A DNA stretch of 5,587 nucleotides from Bacteroidota bacterium (GTDB taxonomy: Bacteria > Bacteroidota > Rhodothermia > Rhodothermales > Rubricoccaceae), in the NCBI GenBank assembly GCA_022564455.1, contig JADFLK010000167.1, positions 1 to 5,587 of the forward strand, given 5' to 3'. The position numbers were made by a program, and so were the translations under genes. Shown here piece by piece: positions 1 to 4,856 of this stretch (its first letter is position 1; every line of letters begins with the position of its first letter). The notes below the pieces were generated by a model that did not search any database, had not been told where the DNA came from, and worked only from the letters and a program-made list of their open reading frames with translations.

Positions 1-81
1 CAAATACTTTTTTAAATACGTTTAACATTCGTTTTTGTCTTTATGTTTGAATAGTAAAAATTAAAGTTAAAAATAGAGGGA
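1..81 (+). other. AT-rich leader of the HMA operon
   Basis: Very AT-rich, with short T- and A-runs. It contains the in-frame first beta strand of the HMA protein (58-81) behind stop codons. No clear -35/-10 pair stands out; TTTAAC (about 21-26) is at best a weak -35. The promoter may lie outside the window. Confidence 0.4.
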
Positions 82-267
82 ATGCACTGTGGTTCATGTG
101 CCGCAGGGATTCAAATGGTTACACAGAACTTAGACGGTGTCGTAAGTGCGTCGGCCAGTTGGGATAATAAAAATGGCGACGTTGAGTTTGACGAAGATAA
201 GGTCACGCTAGAAGATATTTTTAAGGCCATTGGAGAATTGGGCTATAAAGCAACGCCTCAAAACTAG
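82..267 (+). CDS. Heavy-metal-associated (HMA) domain protein, CopZ/MerP-like; 5' end uncertain
   Basis: Small soluble metallochaperone-type protein expected to bind a soft metal ion (Cu+, Hg2+ or similar) through two cysteines and pass it to a partner. From the ATG at 82 it reads MHCGSCA, the HMA metal loop (MxCxxC, Cys3 and Cys6), and ends with the usual LGYKA strand, 61 residues in all. The fold needs a first beta strand before the loop. That strand is encoded just upstream in the same frame (KLKLKIEG, 58-81), but it has no start codon and is preceded by stops at 52-57. The ATG at 82 also sits only about 1-2 bases after a GAGGG, too close for a normal ribosome site. The true start is therefore unclear; one missing A in the run at 56-60 would link a TTG at 47 to this frame. 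It is the first gene of a likely operon with the peptide and membrane protein that follow. Family assignment is firm, metal specificity unknown. Confidence 0.8.
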   Translation: MHCGSCAAGIQMVTQNLDGVVSASASWDNKNGDVEFDEDKVTLEDIFKAIGELGYKATPQN

Positions 268-277
268 CTCACCAAAT

Positions 278-400
278 ATGAAAGTACTACAAAGAATTAT
301 CCCATTCGTTGGTTTCATGGCTGCTCCTCTTGCGACATTTGCCGATGGCGACGATCACGAATCACATGCACAAGAAGCGACAGACGAATACCACAAATAA
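278..400 (+). CDS. Short exported peptide with His/Asp/Glu-rich mature part (hypothetical)
   Basis: A 40-residue open frame from ATG 278 to TAA 398-400, 10 bases after the HMA gene stop and 11 bases before the membrane protein start. Residues 1-22 look like a signal peptide: MKVLQR, then a hydrophobic core around residues 7-21, then a small-residue site ending TFA, with likely cleavage before Asp23. The remaining 18 residues are acidic and contain three histidines (27, 30, 39) and no cysteine, so weak metal binding is possible. The position between two metal/thiol-related genes on the same strand, with tight spacing, argues that it is a real gene. I recognise no family and assign no function. 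The alternative is a chance small frame. Confidence 0.55.
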   Translation: MKVLQRIIPFVGFMAAPLATFADGDDHESHAQEATDEYHK

Positions 401-411
401 AAACGAAAGAT

Positions 412-1203
412 ATGGATGAGGAAACAAATAATCAAGTATTGGGTTCTCCGGAGGAGGTAGCCCCCAAATCAAAAGCAAACAAAAGTGTGCGTTTGCTTGT
501 CGGAGGACTCACCGCAGCTCTTCTTTTGATAGTGGCAGGAGGACTTTTCTGGATGTTTGCTCTTAGTTCGGAATCTCCGGTTGGTCTGGGTTGGTATATG
601 TTTTCATTTACCGCAGGGCTTTCTATGATTATATTACCTTGTACGCTCCCACTTGCCTTTGTGATCGTGCCTTTGGTCATGGGCAAGGGATATGCCAAGG
701 GGCTTGCAATTGCGCTGAGTTTTAGTATTGGTGTTGCGATAACGCTCAGCATGTACGGCATTTTAGCAGCATTGCTGGGTAAAGCAGTGTTTGCATTTTC
801 GGGAGGTGAGGGGGAGATTATTAAAAATATTTTTTACGTGCTTGCAGGAGTCTTTGCAATTGTATTCGCGCTCGGTGAGCTAGGTTTTTTAAAGGTACGC
901 ATGCCAACGTATGGCGGAGCAGTTCCTGGTTTTATTCAAAATCGCACCGATTTACTTCGACCTCTTTTGATGGGGCTATTCTTAGGGAATATTGGCGTAG
1001 GATGCCCACATCCTGCAACCCCTATAATTTTAGGACAGATTGGTGTCGTGGGCGATGTGTTTTATGGCTGGCTTCTCTTCTTTGTACACGCAATTGGAAG
1101 GGTAGTGCCACTTTTGGTGCTTGCGATGTTTGGGATTATCGGCATTAATGCGACGCGCTCCCTTGTTCGTCATCGAGCAAGTACTGAGGTCGGAACCGCA
1201 TGA
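412..1203 (+). CDS. CcdA/DsbD-type transmembrane thiol-disulfide transporter, C-terminus altered by a junction
   Basis: Integral membrane protein of the CcdA/DsbD transmembrane family, which carries reducing equivalents across the membrane to extracytoplasmic thiols, for example in cytochrome c maturation or metal handling. The 263 residues start with an acidic cytoplasmic tail (1-25) and a hydrophobic segment (27-50). A duplicated helix set follows at roughly 58-90, 95-123, 137-158, 183-212 and 215-242. The paired cysteines expected of the family lie in matching motifs: Cys77 in LPCTLP and Cys198 in GVGCPHPATP. Family-like sequence runs to about residues 250-257; the last residues (STEVGTA) come from the GC-rich side of the junction near 1165-1180. 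The native end, probably including one more membrane segment, is therefore missing or replaced. It follows the HMA and peptide genes in the same direction. UreH-like or other CcdA relatives cannot be excluded. Confidence 0.8.
   Translation: MDEETNNQVLGSPEEVAPKSKANKSVRLLVGGLTAALLLIVAGGLFWMFALSSESPVGLGWYMFSFTAGLSMIILPCTLPLAFVIVPLVMGKGYAKGLAIALSFSIGVAITLSMYGILAALLGKAVFAFSGGEGEIIKNIFYVLAGVFAIVFALGELGFLKVRMPTYGGAVPGFIQNRTDLLRPLLMGLFLGNIGVGCPHPATPIILGQIGVVGDVFYGWLLFFVHAIGRVVPLLVLAMFGIIGINATRSLVRHRASTEVGTA
1162..1180. other. Sequence junction between AT-rich and GC-rich parts
   Basis: Base composition and codon use change sharply here. In frame 412 the bases still encode a plausible CcdA end (SLVRHRAS). 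In frame 1121 the same bases encode a plausible start of the conserved DUF4143 block (FVIEQVL, from 1166). Two unrelated genes overlapping within about 15 bases, each lacking the rest of itself, indicates a breakpoint with short shared sequence. It may be a natural recombination scar or an assembly chimera. Confidence 0.75.
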
Positions 1204-1501
1204 TGCTGCCTTTTTCTGGGCGACCCACCAAGGTGCGGAGATCGACCTGGTGCTACGCCGAGGCGACGAGCTGTTAGGCGTGGAGTGCAAGCGCACCGAT
1301 ACACCGCGGCTCACGCGTTCCATCGGGATCGCACTGAAGGATCTGGGATTGAAACGGGTCGCGGTCATTCATCCGGGGCTGAAGCGGTTTTCGCTCTCGG
1401 AGCAAGTAGAGGCCGTGCCTCTGTCCGTGCTGGCTGGCCCTGCTTCGATCTTCGAGCCTCCGCTCGCCCAGTCGCCGCAATCACCGAGGATGCGCAGATA
1501 G
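1166..1501 (+). pseudogene. C-terminal fragment of a DUF4143-type AAA ATPase
   Basis: About 111 codons from Phe (1166) to TAG 1499-1501 match the C-terminal part of ATPases with a DUF4143 domain. That region has a nuclease-like fold with the pattern FVIEQVL, then FFWATHQGAEIDLVL, then a Glu-x-Lys in GVECKRTD, then KRVAVIHPG and a closing YPL/FSL-like segment. The AspLeu of AEIDL and the ECK motif correspond to the usual conserved residues. The N-terminal AAA module with Walker A and B is absent, because upstream sequence belongs to the CcdA-like gene; full-length proteins are about 400 residues. It has no start codon of its own at the homologous position (the nearest ATG in frame is 1121, inside the other gene). 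It is convergent with the HigA gene. It is a beheaded gene if the junction is natural, or one end of a complete gene elsewhere if the contig is chimeric. Confidence 0.75.
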
Positions 1502-1557
1502 CGCATCAGCCGATCCTGGGAGAAGCCGTCGAGACGACCGTTCACGCTGCGCGAGCC

Positions 1558-1863
1558 TTACGCAGACACCAACCGCTTGATCTCAAGGTCGGCGCTACGC
1601 TGCTCCGCGTGCCAAAGATCGTAATTCATCTGGAGCTGCATCCAGTGGCGGGTGGTCGAGCCGAACGCCTTGCTCAGCCGCACAGCCATCTCCGGGGAAA
1701 CCCCAGAATGACCATTCAGAAGCTCCGAGAGTGCCTTGCGGGACACGCCAAGCGCCTTTGCCGCGGCGGTTACGGTCAGGTCAAGCGGCTCCAGGCACAG
1801 ATGGCGAATATGCTCGCCAGGATGGGGTGGATGAGTGTCCCGCATGCGCCGATGGGGATGCAT
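1558..1863 (-). CDS. higA: HigA-family addiction module antidote (XRE-type HTH), without HigB
   Basis: A 101-residue DNA-binding antitoxin of the HigA/VapI family. Family signatures appear in order: PPHPGEHIR (11-20), [20 protein letters not shown] (24-43, the first two helices of the helix-turn-helix), [19 protein letters not shown] (45-63, recognition helix and following helix), and the closing [12 protein letters not shown] block (73-84). HigA proteins repress their own operon and neutralise the HigB mRNA interferase, but no HigB is present. Instead the gene starts three bases after the Fic stop (TGA TCC ATG), so the two are probably translated from one transcript. The ATG at 1863 is preferred over the internal ATG at 1845 because AGGAAG lies eight bases before it and nothing similar precedes 1845. 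A role as antitoxin or repressor for the Fic gene is inference; an orphan left after loss of higB is the alternative. Confidence 0.85.
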   Translation of the reverse strand: MHPHRRMRDTHPPHPGEHIRHLCLEPLDLTVTAAAKALGVSRKALSELLNGHSGVSPEMAVRLSKAFGSTTRHWMQLQMNYDLWHAEQRSADLEIKRLVSA

Positions 1864-1866
1864 GGA

Positions 1867-3408
1867 TCAGCTTCCTGCCACCTCCATGGACCAGCCTATG
1901 CGGTCCGCCAGAAACCGCGCGAACGGACGAATGTCCGAATCGACACTAGCCGTCTCCAGGGCAGACAGGTACGGGTCACGATCCTCGACGCGGATCACGG
2001 TCCACGGATATCCTCCTGAGGCCAGCATGCTATTCATGAGGAAGCGGGCGATGCGTCCGTTGCCATCCGGATACGGGTGGAGGTAGCCGAGCATCCAGTG
2101 GCCCAAGACAGCGCGCACGGATGCTTCCTGCTCGCCCTCGAGCAAGTCGAACAGGGCCGGCATGGCCGCCCGAACCGCCTCCCAGCGTGGTGGCACATGC
2201 CGGGAACCACGCAAGTAGACCGCGTCGTGGCGGTATCCAGCGAGCGCAGTTGGCGCGATAAGGCCGGCGACGACGAAGGGCTGGAACAGCTCACGATACC
2301 ACTCGCGATGAGCGCCGCGTGCCAGTGGCCCAGGGGGCGCTCCCGCGACTACCTGCTCCAGCATGCCCCTCACGGCTTGGAAGGCCTGCCAATAACCGCG
2401 CGCGGCCAACGCTTCACGGTCGCGATGGTCGGCGTCGTCGCTCGACGGATTCCAGTCCCCCGACCGAACCCGCTCGATCAGCTCGGGCGTTACCCGGTAT
2501 CCCTCGATGGAGAGCGAGTGGTATGCGTCGCTCCGGTAGATGTCATCGACGAAGCGTAGGTACGCACCGCGGTCCTGGGGCAACCCCGGGGGGGGCGGCA
2601 ACGTCTCGACGACCACGCCGCGCATGGCCTCCCACAGTGCTTCCATGCGCCCAACAATCGGCGTCACCCCGCTGCGGAGCTCTGCGAACGCGTGTTTCGG
2701 GTCGAAGGGATCGTCTTCTCTTATGGCGAAGCCGGCGGCCTCCATGGTGGCGATAATCTCATGGGCGACGTCGGCCCGGCCGATTCGCCGGAACGCTCCA
2801 GCCAGGCGCCCTGCTACCACCGAATGACCGCCTTCGAGTAGGTGCAGCAGCACGTCCGAAGCATCCCGTATGCTAGCCAGCGCCAGCTGGGTCTCCACCG
2901 GATGGCGCTCATAAAAGCTCTCCGGAACCTTGGCCAGGGCGGCGGCACGCGTAAACAGTCGTAGCCCGTCACGAACGGTGAGGTCCGCGGCGCGAGGCAG
3001 TGGGCCGTGCCTCAGGTCGTAGATGCTGGTTCCGAAGGGCAATTCGGTCGTGTTGTTCGTGCCGCGCGGAGTGTAGACGACGACCTGAATCGGGATCGCC
3101 GCGACCTCCGCGTGCAGTAGGATCGACTGTTCCGGTGACAATCTCCACGCATCCCCAAACCGGTCCGTGCAGTAGCGCGCACAAAATTGCCAGAACGATG
3201 CATACCACGGTGTGGTGTCGCCGGGCGTCGTGTTCGGGCTCGACGACATCCACCACCCATTCATCACGTGCAGCAGAAACCCCTGTTTCAGGAGCCGCTC
3301 GCGGTGGTAACGGCTGATCTCCTCGGTCTTGAAGACCCGGCGACCGCCCTCCTGCAGGCGCTCGAGCACCCCGAGTGAGGCAGCGAGTTTCTCGCTGGGA
3401 GTCGCCAT
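1867..3408 (-). CDS. Fic family protein (class II, auto-inhibited) with N-terminal winged-helix-like domain
   Basis: A 513-residue Fic protein; Fic enzymes usually transfer AMP from ATP to hydroxyl groups of target proteins. The catalytic motif is complete: HPYPDGNGRIAR at 444-455, with His444 as the general base, Asp448 for Mg2+, and Gly449-Asn450-Gly451-Arg452-Arg455 holding the phosphates. An inhibitory motif of the form S/TxxxEG is present at 298-303 (SLSIEG), where Glu302 would block productive ATP binding. This makes it a class II Fic with the inhibitor in the same chain. Residues 1-55 (LLKQGFLLHVMNGWWM) resemble the winged-helix start of AbiEi-type antitoxin regulators, and residues 56-240 form a conserved unit seen in long Fic proteins. 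DNA binding by this part is inference. The start ATG 3408 has only a weak GGAAA before it. A strong promoter and a repeat array lie 60-155 bases upstream, and the HigA gene follows after three bases. Target protein unknown. Confidence 0.9.
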   Translation of the reverse strand: MATPSEKLAASLGVLERLQEGGRRVFKTEEISRYHRERLLKQGFLLHVMNGWWMSSSPNTTPGDTTPWYASFWQFCARYCTDRFGDAWRLSPEQSILLHAEVAAIPIQVVVYTPRGTNNTTELPFGTSIYDLRHGPLPRAADLTVRDGLRLFTRAAALAKVPESFYERHPVETQLALASIRDASDVLLHLLEGGHSVVAGRLAGAFRRIGRADVAHEIIATMEAAGFAIREDDPFDPKHAFAELRSGVTPIVGRMEALWEAMRGVVVETLPPPPGLPQDRGAYLRFVDDIYRSDAYHSLSIEGYRVTPELIERVRSGDWNPSSDDADHRDREALAARGYWQAFQAVRGMLEQVVAGAPPGPLARGAHREWYRELFQPFVVAGLIAPTALAGYRHDAVYLRGSRHVPPRWEAVRAAMPALFDLLEGEQEASVRAVLGHWMLGYLHPYPDGNGRIARFLMNSMLASGGYPWTVIRVEDRDPYLSALETASVDSDIRPFARFLADRIGWSMEVAGS

Positions 3409-3467
3409 ATGTGTTTCCAGCCTCTCACGGCCCGGCCATGTGGCTGGCCAAGCCGGTCGCGGTACGG

Positions 3468-3563
3468 TTACGAGTTAATCGAGCCGTATTATTACGAGTT
3501 ATTAGTGCTACATGGTTACGAGTATATCATGATGTGCGATCGCGAGTCAATCATGATATTCAC
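3468..3563. repeat. Four direct repeats with an exact 24-base period upstream of Fic
   Basis: The motif TTACGAGTTAAT and close variants starts at 3468, 3492, 3516 and 3540, each 24 bases after the last. Units 1 and 2 differ at one of 12 bases, unit 3 (TTACGAGTATAT) at three, and unit 4 (TCGCGAGTCAAT) at three. The remaining 12 bases of each unit are less conserved, but units 3 and 4 also share the palindrome ATCATGAT (3526-3533 and 3550-3557), again 24 bases apart. A 24-base spacing is a little over two helical turns, which suits a protein binding several sites along one face. The array covers the predicted Fic promoter and its leader. Most likely an operator array; a plasmid-type iteron or a decaying tandem repeat are alternatives. 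Confidence 0.75.
3521..3550 (-). promoter_or_regulatory. Sigma70-type promoter for the Fic-HigA operon
   Basis: Read on the - strand, TTGACT (3550-3545) and TATACT (3526-3521) are separated by 18 bases, a good match to the -35 and -10 boxes. Transcription would start near 3513 and give a leader of about 105 bases before the Fic ATG. Both boxes lie within units of the 24-base repeat array (the -35 in unit 4, the -10 in unit 3), so a protein bound to the array would block or shape initiation. This promoter is predicted from sequence only. Confidence 0.55.
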
Positions 3564-3614
3564 AGGCAGGCACGTCGCCTGACTCAAGGATGGGCGGAAG
3601 AATGGAGTGCCGCG

Positions 3615-3983
3615 TTACGCGGACGCCTCCAGCGAAGCCAAACCAAGCAACGCCGTCGGTTCCTCCTCGGCCACCTCGAGAAGTCTGAGCGAGGGGCCAT
3701 GCGGTCGGCGCTGCCCCTGCTCCCAGGCGCGTACGGTGGAGAGGCTGACGTTGAGGAGATCCGCGAAGACCGCTTGGGAAACTCCGAGCCCATCTCGAAG
3801 TGCGCGTATCCTATCTTGGGGGAAGGCTCCCGGTCTTCGCACACAGAGATGATCGGTCCGTAGCAGTCGCCGCGTAATCTTGGTGCGACGGACGACCTCA
3901 AGATCACCTCGGGCGTGAGCCGCTGCCTCACGCATGCCCGCCAGGAGCAGCTTTGCGAACGTCGTCTCGTCGTCCTGAGCCAC
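3615..3983 (-). CDS. XRE-family antitoxin (HigA2/NadS-like) of a type II TA module
   Basis: A 122-residue antitoxin-type repressor. The N-terminal part (9-35, FAKLLLAGMREAAAHARGDL) is the usual toxin-side helix of this family. The C-terminal half is a Cro/C1 helix-turn-helix (56-104), with GVSQAVFADLLNVSLSTVRA (67-86) followed by the hallmark WEQGQRRPHGPSLRLLE (87-103). Translation begins at GTG 3983, which overlaps the TAG of the preceding toxin remnant by one base; this coupling is typical of toxin-first modules. The toxin upstream lacks its first half, so this is now an orphan antitoxin that may still repress from the palindrome at 4177-4193. A short hairpin (CCGCG-TTA-CGCGG, 3610-3622) surrounds the stop codon but has no T-run. 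The family is clear; which toxin it would bind today is not. Confidence 0.85.
   Translation of the reverse strand: MAQDDETTFAKLLLAGMREAAAHARGDLEVVRRTKITRRLLRTDHLCVRRPGAFPQDRIRALRDGLGVSQAVFADLLNVSLSTVRAWEQGQRRPHGPSLRLLEVAEEEPTALLGLASLEASA
3675..3699. repeat. 25-base direct repeat, copy 1 (copy 2 at 4241-4265)
   Basis: An identical 25-base stretch beginning CTCGAGAAGTCTGAG occurs inside the intact XRE antitoxin gene and again at 4241-4265, 566 bases away. Flanks match partly with small indels, so this is the best-conserved part of two related antitoxin genes rather than a mobile-element end. It could serve as a site for recombination that deletes the sequence between. Confidence 0.8.
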
Positions 3984-4177
3984 TAGCCTTCTCCCCGTTT
4001 GAGAACGTTCGCTAGCGCTTTGAGCTCCGCACGCTGGCCTTCCGTCAGGTCCTCGATCGTGTCTGTTGCGTAAGCCAGGATCATGTACACGGGCGCGCCG
4101 AAGGCTCGAACGTCGACATCCAGACGAACTCGGGAGCTCGTGCCGACTCGAGCTTCAAAGCGAGCGTTGTTGCGGTC
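3983..4177 (-). pseudogene. Beheaded RelE/HigB-type toxin remnant
   Basis: The open frame between the TAA at 4178-4180 and the TAG at 3985-3983 encodes 64 residues. Its last 45 or so look like the end of a RelE/HigB-type (Gp49-like) ribosome-dependent mRNA interferase: SRVRLDVDVRAFGAPVYMIL (15-34), then AYATDTIEDLTEGQRAELKA (35-54). This parallels the family pattern of beta strands, 'YAK...DDLT', and a final helix. Full-length toxins have about 100-115 residues, so the first half is gone. No ATG, GTG or TTG precedes the homologous part. The first residues (DRNNARFEARV) do not fit a RelE toxin and instead recall the start of DUF1778/TacA-type antitoxins, so the frame may be a deletion product joining two genes. 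The XRE antitoxin gene follows with a one-base overlap. Probably inactive. Confidence 0.6.
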
Positions 4178-4193
4178 TTAGTATACTACTAAG
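4177..4193. promoter_or_regulatory. Perfect inverted repeat, likely TA operator
   Basis: CTTAGTA-TAC-TACTAAG is a perfect 7-base inverted repeat around three bases. It sits in a short AT-rich island within GC-rich DNA, immediately upstream (- strand) of the toxin remnant. On the - strand a TATAAT lies right beside it (4200-4195), so a bound repressor would cover a -10 box; no convincing -35 was found. This is the usual arrangement for autoregulation by an XRE antitoxin such as the one at 3615-3983. Confidence 0.5.
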
Positions 4194-4195
4194 TA

Positions 4196-4290
4196 TTATA
4201 GTCGCATGGGCGCATGAGCAGGTAGCGCTTGCTCAGCGAGCTCGAGAAGTCTGAGCGAGGGGCCAAGCCGGTGGGCGCCTCAGTTCGACT
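4196..4290 (-). pseudogene. Decayed C-terminal tail of a second XRE antitoxin
   Basis: On the - strand this stretch reads HRLGPSLRLLELAEQALPAH and continues APMRL to a TAA at 4198-4196. It is nearly the same as the GPSLRLLEVAEE end of the intact XRE antitoxin (3615-3983). The 25 bases at 4241-4265 are identical to 3675-3699. Just upstream the frame is broken by a stop. A neighbouring frame gives VELRRPP, which lines up with the WEQGQRRP part of the paralog, so small insertions have shifted the frame. No helix-turn-helix start and no initiation codon remain. A relic of a duplicated or recombined TA module. Confidence 0.55.
4241..4265. repeat. 25-base direct repeat, copy 2 (copy 1 at 3675-3699)
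   Basis: Second identical copy, in the decayed antitoxin tail. In both copies the - strand encodes GPSLRLLE, the conserved end of the XRE antitoxin family. Confidence 0.8.
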
Positions 4291-4308
4291 TCCCTGGCGG
4301 TGCCTTAG

Positions 4309-4461
4309 CTACTCTTTCGTAAGCAGCCAACTCGCGATGTCGCGCCGGGCGTGCAGGACCCGCGCGACATCAATCTGCTCTGGGGTCACGCGGTAATGAG
4401 CCACCGCTTCGGCGATGTCACGGACGGCAGCTCTACGAAGCAGCGCCTGCCTATGCGTCAC
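4309..4461 (-). CDS. ParE toxin with its middle deleted in frame (mini-ParE)
   Basis: A 50-residue frame from GTG 4461 to TAG 4311-4309. Its first four bases overlap the ParD stop (GTGA), the classical parD-parE arrangement. Residues 1-24 (ending DIAEAVAHYR) match the start of ParE-type gyrase-poisoning toxins: first strand and first helix. Residues 24-44 (RVTPEQIDVARVLHARRDIA) match the end, with the typical VLHxRRD strand. ParE proteins have about 95-100 residues, so roughly 45-50 residues of the core, including the second helix and the central strands, are missing while the frame is kept. The join falls at a Tyr-Arg that occurs naturally at both points (HYR and FYR-V), suggesting deletion between short matches. 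It cannot form the normal fold and is probably non-toxic. It was too short to stand out as a gene by length alone; context is the main support. Confidence 0.65.
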   Translation of the reverse strand: MTHRQALLRRAAVRDIAEAVAHYRVTPEQIDVARVLHARRDIASWLLTKE

Positions 4462-4697
4462 GCCTCGGCGAAGCGTGCGATCTGGTCACGAAGCTCCGTG
4501 AAAAACACATCGTCAGCCAATGCGGTGGGCTCCGAGACGAAGCCCTCGAGTACGAGTGCCCTGAGGTATGAGCGATCCCTTTCCTTGCGGATCAGGTCGC
4601 GGACGTACTCGCTGCTGGTTCCGTAGCCGAGGTCGGCGACCTGCGTTTCAACGAAGGTCTTCAGCGTATCCGGCAGGGAGATATTCATGGTAGCCAT
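4458..4697 (-). CDS. parD: ParD-type ribbon-helix-helix (CopG family) antitoxin
   Basis: A 79-residue antitoxin and autorepressor of the ParD family, which neutralises ParE and binds its own operator as a dimer. Residues 3-8 (TMNISL) form the DNA-contacting strand, 11-22 the first helix, GTSSEYVRDLIRKERDR (26-42) the second helix with the typical 'SSEYVRDLIR' signature, and the tail 45-79 is the toxin-binding part. The start ATG 4697 gives MATMNISLP, the usual ParD beginning. GGAG is only one base before it but fits better to the ATG at 4688 (MNISLP, 10-base spacing), so that start is a realistic alternative. An upstream extension to 4742 is not family-like. It overlaps the truncated ParE by four bases. 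The antitoxin seems intact although its partner is not. Confidence 0.9.
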   Translation of the reverse strand: MATMNISLPDTLKTFVETQVADLGYGTSSEYVRDLIRKERDRSYLRALVLEGFVSEPTALADDVFFTELRDQIARFAEA

Positions 4698-4714
4698 TCT
4701 CCACGAAGGGGACT

Positions 4715-4733
4715 TTGGCAAGAATTGGCAAGA
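4715..4733. repeat. Short tandem direct repeat upstream of parD
   Basis: TTGGCAAGA occurs at 4715-4723 and 4725-4733, a 10-base period (about one helical turn), 18-36 bases upstream of the parD start. Same-face sites of this kind suit ribbon-helix-helix repressors, so it may be part of the parD operator. The rest of the 160-base gap to the next gene (4698-4856) shows no supported gene. Confidence 0.35.
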
Positions 4734-4856
4734 GTGGGCCATTCGTGAAGCAAAGCTCGCCTGCCTTTATGAAGTCCAGCGAGCGGGTGAAGTCAGCATC
4801 GAGAGAAGTCGCGAGTCCACTGGCCTGCTCTTCCCTCATCCTAGTACTTCCCAAGT

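Noticed and set aside
412..1203. MerT-type mercury transporter
   Set aside because: Length, duplicated helix sets and single cysteines in LPCTLP and GCPHP motifs fit CcdA/DsbD, not the paired cysteines and three helices of MerT.
1273..1279. GTTAGGC, an attC-type core heptamer
   Set aside because: It lies inside the conserved coding part of the DUF4143 fragment (LLGVEC) with no matching arm nearby.
1285..2019. Long + strand open frame of 244 codons
   Set aside because: It lies over the DUF4143 fragment in another frame and antisense to HigA and Fic; composition is typical of a GC-rich shadow and no family features are visible.
3468..3563. CRISPR array
   Set aside because: Period is only 24 bases with a 12-base core and partly conserved remainder; there are no distinct spacers and no cas genes.
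3567..3581. CAGGC-ACGTC-GCCTG hairpin as a terminator
   Set aside because: Stem of five pairs and no T-run on either strand; too weak to call.
3375..3863. + strand protein with an eight-residue repeat (LRVNRAVL, LRVISATW and so on)
   Set aside because: The repeat is just the 24-base DNA array read in frame; the rest runs antisense through the Fic start and the XRE antitoxin gene.
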